Assembly (NCBI GenBank): GCA_001972305.1
Contig: BDDD01003352.1
Span: 49,789-113,788, forward strand
From: Cephalotus follicularis
Lineage: Eukaryota > Streptophyta > Magnoliopsida > Oxalidales > Cephalotaceae
Direction of reading: 5' to 3'
DNA length: 64,000 bases
In this document: in pieces, positions 58,981 through 64,000 of the stretch
How positions within the stretch are numbered: position 1 is the stretch's first letter
Layout: the number at the start of each line of letters is the position of its first letter
Program-made: the position numbers and the translations under genes
The notes under the pieces: generated by a model
The model's database searches: none
Seen by the model: only the letters and a program-made list of their open reading frames with translations
What the model was told of the DNA's origin: nothing

Positions 58981-60263
58981 AACCGCGAAGAGACACCGGG
59001 AAGGGGATTATGAAAGGTAGGGTCTACACCTTATCTAAAGGTGATGTGCCAGAATCTACTACTGTTGTAGGAGGTACTATTTACATATCTGGCATATTAG
59101 CTCATGTATTGATTGACCCTGGTACGATGCATTCATTCATTGCATCTGAATTTGCTCGCAATTTGCATGGCATTACTTCTAGACTATCGTATGTTTTGGA
59201 AGTGAGTCATCCTGCGGGTACTTGTCTTCTATCTGATACTGTTATGAAAGACTGTGAGATCATGATAGCTGGGATTGAATTATCTGCGGAACTGATAGTA
59301 TTACCTATCCGGGATTTTGATGTAATCTTGGGAATGAATTGGCTGTATGCTCATCATGCTTGTGTTGATTGCTACAACAAGATGATGACCTTTTATCTAC
59401 AAGATGGGACTGAGTGCAAGTTTATCGGAGAGAAGAATGTTACTACTCCAATCATTTCATATACACTATCACAGAGATATCTCAAGCAGGGATGCGAAGG
59501 CTATTTGGCGTACGTGATTGATCATACGAAAGGTACGCCCAGTATTGAACATGTGCCTGTTGTATGTGAATTTCCTGATGTGTTTCCAGATGAACTCACT
59601 CTGTTGCCACCGGAGAGAGATGTGGAGTTCAGTATTGAGCTATTGCCTGGAACTGCTCCTATATCTAGAGCACCGTACCGAATGGCTCCTACTGAGATGA
59701 AGGAGTTGAAATTTCAACTCCAAGATTACCTTGACAAAGGGTTTATCAGACCGAGTGTATCACCGTGGGGCGCACCGGTTCTGTTTGTGAAAAAGAAGGA
59801 TGGATCGACGCGGTTATGCATTGATTACAGGTTGTTAAATCAGGTGACTGTGAAGAACAAGTAGCCTCTACCACATATTGAGGAGTTGTTCGACCAATTG
59901 CGACGCTCAACTGTATACTCCAAACTTGACCTGAGAACAGGTTACCATCAGTTGAGGATTAGAGAAGGTGATGTGGAGAAAACTGCATTTCGAACCAGAT
60001 ATGGGCATTACGAATTTTTGATACTGCCGTTTGGTTTGACTAATGCTCCTGCATCCTTTATGTGTTTAATGAACAAAGTGTTCCAATCTTACATGGACCA
60101 GTTTGTCGTTATATTCTTAGATGACATCCTGATCTACTCAAAGAGTATTGAAGAACACATGCAGCACACAGACACTACGGAAGGAACAGCTGTACGCCAA
60201 ATTCAGCAAGTGCGAATTTTGGCAAGATCATGTGACTTTCCTAGGTCACATTGTGTCGAGTGA
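58981..60263 (+). pseudogene. gypsy C second copy: protease and RT
   Basis: Protease with [10 protein letters not shown]; the catalytic Asp is residue 86 counted from the Met at 58860, and the D-P-G form occurs in several plant gypsy proteases. [16 protein letters not shown] follows. RT has [20 protein letters not shown], a stop at 59862-59864, [24 protein letters not shown] and the FLDD catalytic box near 60116-60127. A short deletion at about 60155-60175 shifts the frame, and the old frame ends at 60261-60263. This segment is what the first copy lost. Confidence 0.9.
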
Positions 60264-61920
60264 GGGATTGTCTGTGGTTCCTTAGAAGATTGAAAACATT
60301 GTTGATTGGCCCCAACCGAGGAACGTTACGGAGGTGCATAGTTTCTTGGGATTGGCTGCCTACTACCGAAGGTTCATCAAGGGATTTTCAAAACTTGCTA
60401 CACCACTGACACAGTTGACTCAGAAGAAGTCCAGTTTTATGTGGGATGATTCCTGTGAAGTGAGTTTCCAAGAATTGAAGAGTCGGTTAATTTCGGCTCC
60501 AGTGTTGGCATTACCAGAAGGTAATGAGGGTTTTACTGTCTACACTGATGCTTCTGGGAAAGGATTAGGATGCGTACTCATGCAACATGGTAGGGTGATT
60601 GCATACGCATCGAGGAAGCTGAAGCCGTACGAGGAAAACTCTCCTGTACACGATCTTGAGTTGGCAGCCATAGTGTTTGCTTTACAGAAATGGAGGCACT
60701 ACCTCTATGGTGCTCAGTTTGAGAGCTTTATAGACCACAAGAGTCTGAAATATTTGTTTTCCCAGAAGGAGCTCAACATGAGACAAAGGCGATGGGTGGA
60801 ATTCTTAAATGATTACAACTGCAGTATTCAATACCACCCGGGAAAGGCGAATGTAGTGGCTGATGCGCTGAGTCACAAGGCAATGATTGCTGGAGCTATG
60901 GTTTCACAGTGGAATCTATTGGAGGAATTTCAGAGATGGAATCCGTTCATGGTTTCCCGAGGAGTTATTGTAGCAAGTATGAGAGCACAACCGGAACTTC
61001 TCAAGTGTATTTTGACTGCTCAGTATAGTGATGCTGATTTGTAGAGTATTCGCGAGAACCTAGATGCTGATTCTGAGTTCTCCATTCATACAGATGACAT
61101 ACTGAGGTTCCGAGGGAGGATATGTGTTTCGGATGATGAGAGCATAAAGAGTGAGCTATTGCAACAAGCTCACAAATCGAAATACAGTGTTCACCCAGGA
61201 AGTTCCAAGATGTAGCATGACCTGAAAAAGAACTACTGGTGGAGTGGAATGAAACAAGAAATTGCTGAATATGTAGCAAGATGTTTGACCTGTCAGAGAG
61301 TAAAGGCTGAACATCAGAAGCCTGCGGGACTGCTACAATCGTTACCAGTGGTTGAATGGAAATGGGAGCACGTGACCATGGACTTTGTGTCAGGACTGCC
61401 GAGGTCACGGAACCAACATGAGGCAGTGTGGGTTGTTGTGGAGAGACTTACTAAGTCCACACACTTTCTTCCGATGAACATGACATATTCTATCGAGAAG
61501 CTTGATCAATTGTATACCCGGGAGATAGTGAGATTGCATGGGGTGCCAGTCAGTATTGTCTGCGACCGAGATGCTAGATTTACTTTAAGGTTCTGGGAAA
61601 AGTTCCAAAAAGCTATGGGGTCGACCTTGAACTTTAGCACTGCATTTCACCCACAGACTGATGGACAGTTCGAGCGTACTATCCAGACTCTGGAGGATAT
61701 GTTATGGGCTTGTATGATTGATTTTTCTGGGAGTTGGGAGGATCATCTAGCACTGATTGAGTTCTCCTACAATAACAGTTTTCACACCAGCATTGGAATG
61801 GCTCCGTATGAAGCTTTGTACGGAAGAAAATGCAGATCACCTATTTGTTAGGATGAAGTAGGTGAGCGACAAGTGCTTGGACTGGACTTGGTACAAGAGA
61901 CCACTGATAAAGTGGAAATG
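60176..61920 (+). pseudogene. gypsy C second copy: RT end, RNase H, integrase (truncated)
   Basis: In the shifted frame: a stop at 60283-60285, [18 protein letters not shown], RNase H ([19 protein letters not shown]), stops at 61042-61044 and 61213-61215, the integrase zinc region (CLTCQRVKAEHQKP), core acids in TMDFVSGLP, VCDRDARF and DGQFERTIQ, and a stop at 61849-61851 shared with the first copy. The sequence breaks off after the VQETTDKVEM-like text at 61920 and runs straight into LTR sequence. The integrase C-terminus, chromodomain, polypurine tract and the first 485 or so bases of the next LTR are deleted. Confidence 0.9.
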
Positions 61921-64000
61921 GAATTCAAAAGGATTTTGACCTTATATCAGCTGTTGAATTGTGATATGAGTGTTAGAAAACACTGAGTGAAGAGAGGGAT
62001 TATTGGAGCTTGCATTGGAGGAATTAGAGAGCTCCAATAAGGAACCTTGAAGCTTTGGTCTCTTGGTAAGTTCTCAATCCGAATTCTCTGTGGTTATGAT
62101 GATAAAATAGCTAGGAGAATGTGGAATATCTTTTGTTAATATTAGGATTAACAACCTCTTGATTTGAAATAGAAAGTAAGGATTGGATCAAGTGGAATTG
62201 GTGACTATAACCTCTAGAATGGATTTTAGTTGTTGTTAATGTCATGAATATGTTTACTGGTTTCCTAAATGTAAATGCATCTTCTGGCAACACACTTAAA
62301 ATCAATGAATCCGAGATTGAATAATTGTTGACATAGAGTTCAAAGGAAATTGTTAAATGGAGGTTAACACTTAGAGAACTTGATGATTAAGCTACTATGG
62401 GAATTGTAATTGTTATAAGTAAATACTGAAACCTACTGGTACTAATGCATGTGTCCATAAACATGCATACATAGATTGAACTTGCTGGATTGAAAGATTG
62501 TTGGTGAAGAAGGCTTGAAACTCAAAGAGAATGACCAAACTCAATTGATCTTGGGATAGCAATTTGAGGTAGGGGTAATGATATGTTATGGAAGGCATAG
62601 TATGCATATTGTGTATGTCTATTTTCTGCATGATTACATGTGTTGAAATTGATTGGAAATTGAACTTGAAGTGCATGACTTGCCACTGCCTGCATTTTTT
62701 GGGCAGAGGCAGTCGACTGTCAACAATTACAGTCGACTACTCAACCTTTCCAGTCGACTGCCAAGCCAAAGCAGTCGACTACACAACCAAAATAGTCAAC
62801 TATTCTTGAGGGTAGCCGACTGTTCTGGGTAGAAATTGCATAACATTGATTGAATTGCTACTGTTGGTACTGTTATTGAATTGTACAAGCTACCACCATA
62901 TAGTATATACTGTTTGATGTTATTTAACATCGCTACTACTTATATTGCAACGATCAAATGAACTATGTGCCATATGCACAATTCATGGTTTGAACACCGT
63001 TTTCAAATGAAAACTATTATTGCAAGAACTACTGATTTTTGATATTGTTACTGAATATGCTACTGTCATATTAGTATAAACTATTTTGGTGTCATTTAAC
63101 ACCACAACCACTTGTATTTCAATGATTGAAACCAACTATGGGCTATGTACCTAAAATATGATATCAACTATCATTTTCAAATGAATGATTATTGCCAAAT
63201 GGACTACTGATTTTCCTCCTATATGAGAGGCACCTACTGTTTTGTTTCCCAAACTGGAAACCATTATTGAATTGAGATCGTTTTCCTCCGAAGAGATGTA
63301 CGATAAATGACTTGTTATATGTTTATAAAGAAACCCACTTTTATATTGCATATTGCCGATATATGTAATATTACTATTGAATTCTTGTATTGATTGTGCT
63401 TGTTGCCGGTGCTCGGGTGATGGATGTGGTCACCGACTACGGTAGGGATCCTGGGAGCCAGGAGTTGGCCAGGAGATCTCCAAAACTTATCTGCAAGACA
63501 GATCTTACTTGTTAAACTACCCGCCAACGCCGGTAGTATATGTTACCTGTTCTATCATCCTCGGAGCCCAGGAGATAGTTAGGTAGTGCACAGTTGGAGC
63601 TAGGAGATAGCGGCATGTGACACACAAATTGATGGATGAATTGATTGTACCTTTGTGCGGTATTATTGCATATGTATTGTTTATGGCCACTTGGCATGAT
63701 TGCTCATATATTGGCACATTTAAATGTTATTCTAATATATAAACTGTCATACATGTTGCATTCATATATTCCTTATCATACACTATCTTCCTACTTAGCC
63801 AAGTGAGGACAACGGCTAACCCCTACAATTTCAGATTAAGCGAAGACCTCGGATATTGCTGCTGAAGCTTGGAGAGCTTCTTATTTTCGCTCTAAGGTTG
63901 TTATTCTTATGATGTTGTACTGTATTTGTAATTGAACGGTTCATACCTCGTTATGTTGTAATTTCCTTCTGTAAGGATATTATTTGACTTGTTCCCGCAC
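61921..64000 (+). repeat. gypsy C LTR 3 (5' truncated, runs off window)
   Basis: Begins GAATTCAAAAGGATTTTGACC, equivalent to 49382 in LTR 1 and 55510 in LTR 2, and remains collinear to the window end. GTCGAC-type cluster 62707-62825. Donor-like GAG/GTAGGG at 62576; acceptor-like CAG ends 63834. Confidence 0.93.

Larger units (their letters stand above)
48897..64000 (+). mobile_element. Ty3/gypsy C tandem: LTR-internal-LTR-internal-LTR
   Basis: Three LTR copies of one family (48897-51617, 55025-57746, and 61921 to the window end) alternate with two internal regions (51618-55024 and 57747-61920). Each internal region begins with an initiator-Met primer-binding site. The middle LTR passes directly into the second internal region with no target duplication between, so two copies share it. 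The left flank is TTTAG (48892-48896); the right flank is outside the window. Tekay/Del features: a C-terminal chromodomain-like tail ending EMRETFPHLF, and CGAGGACGAATTTTC before the polypurine tract. Confidence 0.93.

Overview
This window looks like gene-poor, repeat-dense chromatin of a flowering plant. I found no host gene, tRNA, rRNA or CRISPR array. Essentially all of it can be assigned to LTR retrotransposons and their remnants, nested inside one another. The plant assignment rests on primer-binding sites matching the initiator-Met tRNA, plant-type Tekay/Del-like gypsy polyproteins (A, B, C), a SIRE-like copia element with an extra 3' ORF, and very long LTRs of 1.1-3.4 kb. Every polyprotein is broken by stops, frameshifts or deletions.

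Left half (1-25503). The 3' end of a copia element, D (RNase H 771-1136, LTR from 1175), is interrupted by gypsy element A (2669-25210, GAGGC target duplications). A's 3' LTR is itself interrupted twice: by an 11.3-kb SIRE-like copia element (11467-22772, GATTT duplications) and by a solo LTR (23175-24685, ATGGA duplications). The SIRE-like element carries a further solo LTR (17608-20116, minus strand, CATAA duplications), which splits its third ORF without disturbing the reading frame.

Middle (25504-41914). D sits in the LTR of an older minus-strand copia element, E1 (3' LTR and RT/RNase H remnant, 25504-27712). A plus-strand element of the same family, E2, starts at 27713 inside E1's pol. 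E2's 5' LTR is split by gypsy element B (29838-36890), and its leader is split by solo LTR F (37945-40819). The leader also carries a 45-bp tandem array.

Right half (41915-64000). E2's gag start is interrupted by minus-strand gypsy element G. G's pol is interrupted by a minus-strand LTR, H. H is interrupted by gypsy C, which is arranged LTR-internal-LTR-internal-LTR (48897 to beyond the window).

The strongest unexplained signal is an array type shared by nine LTRs from both superfamilies: clusters of degenerate palindromes centred on GTCGAC, with arms specific to each family (GCAGTCGACTGC, GCGTCGACGC, AAAGACGTCGACGTCTTT). They lie in U3-like positions, in a second cluster further into the gypsy LTRs, and once inside the SIRE-like element just upstream of its third ORF. 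Several gypsy LTRs also share a GAG/GTAGGG donor-like site and a CTAAC...YAG acceptor-like site bracketing the second cluster, which suggests a possible LTR intron. All coordinates come from reading the sequence; no alignment program or database was available.
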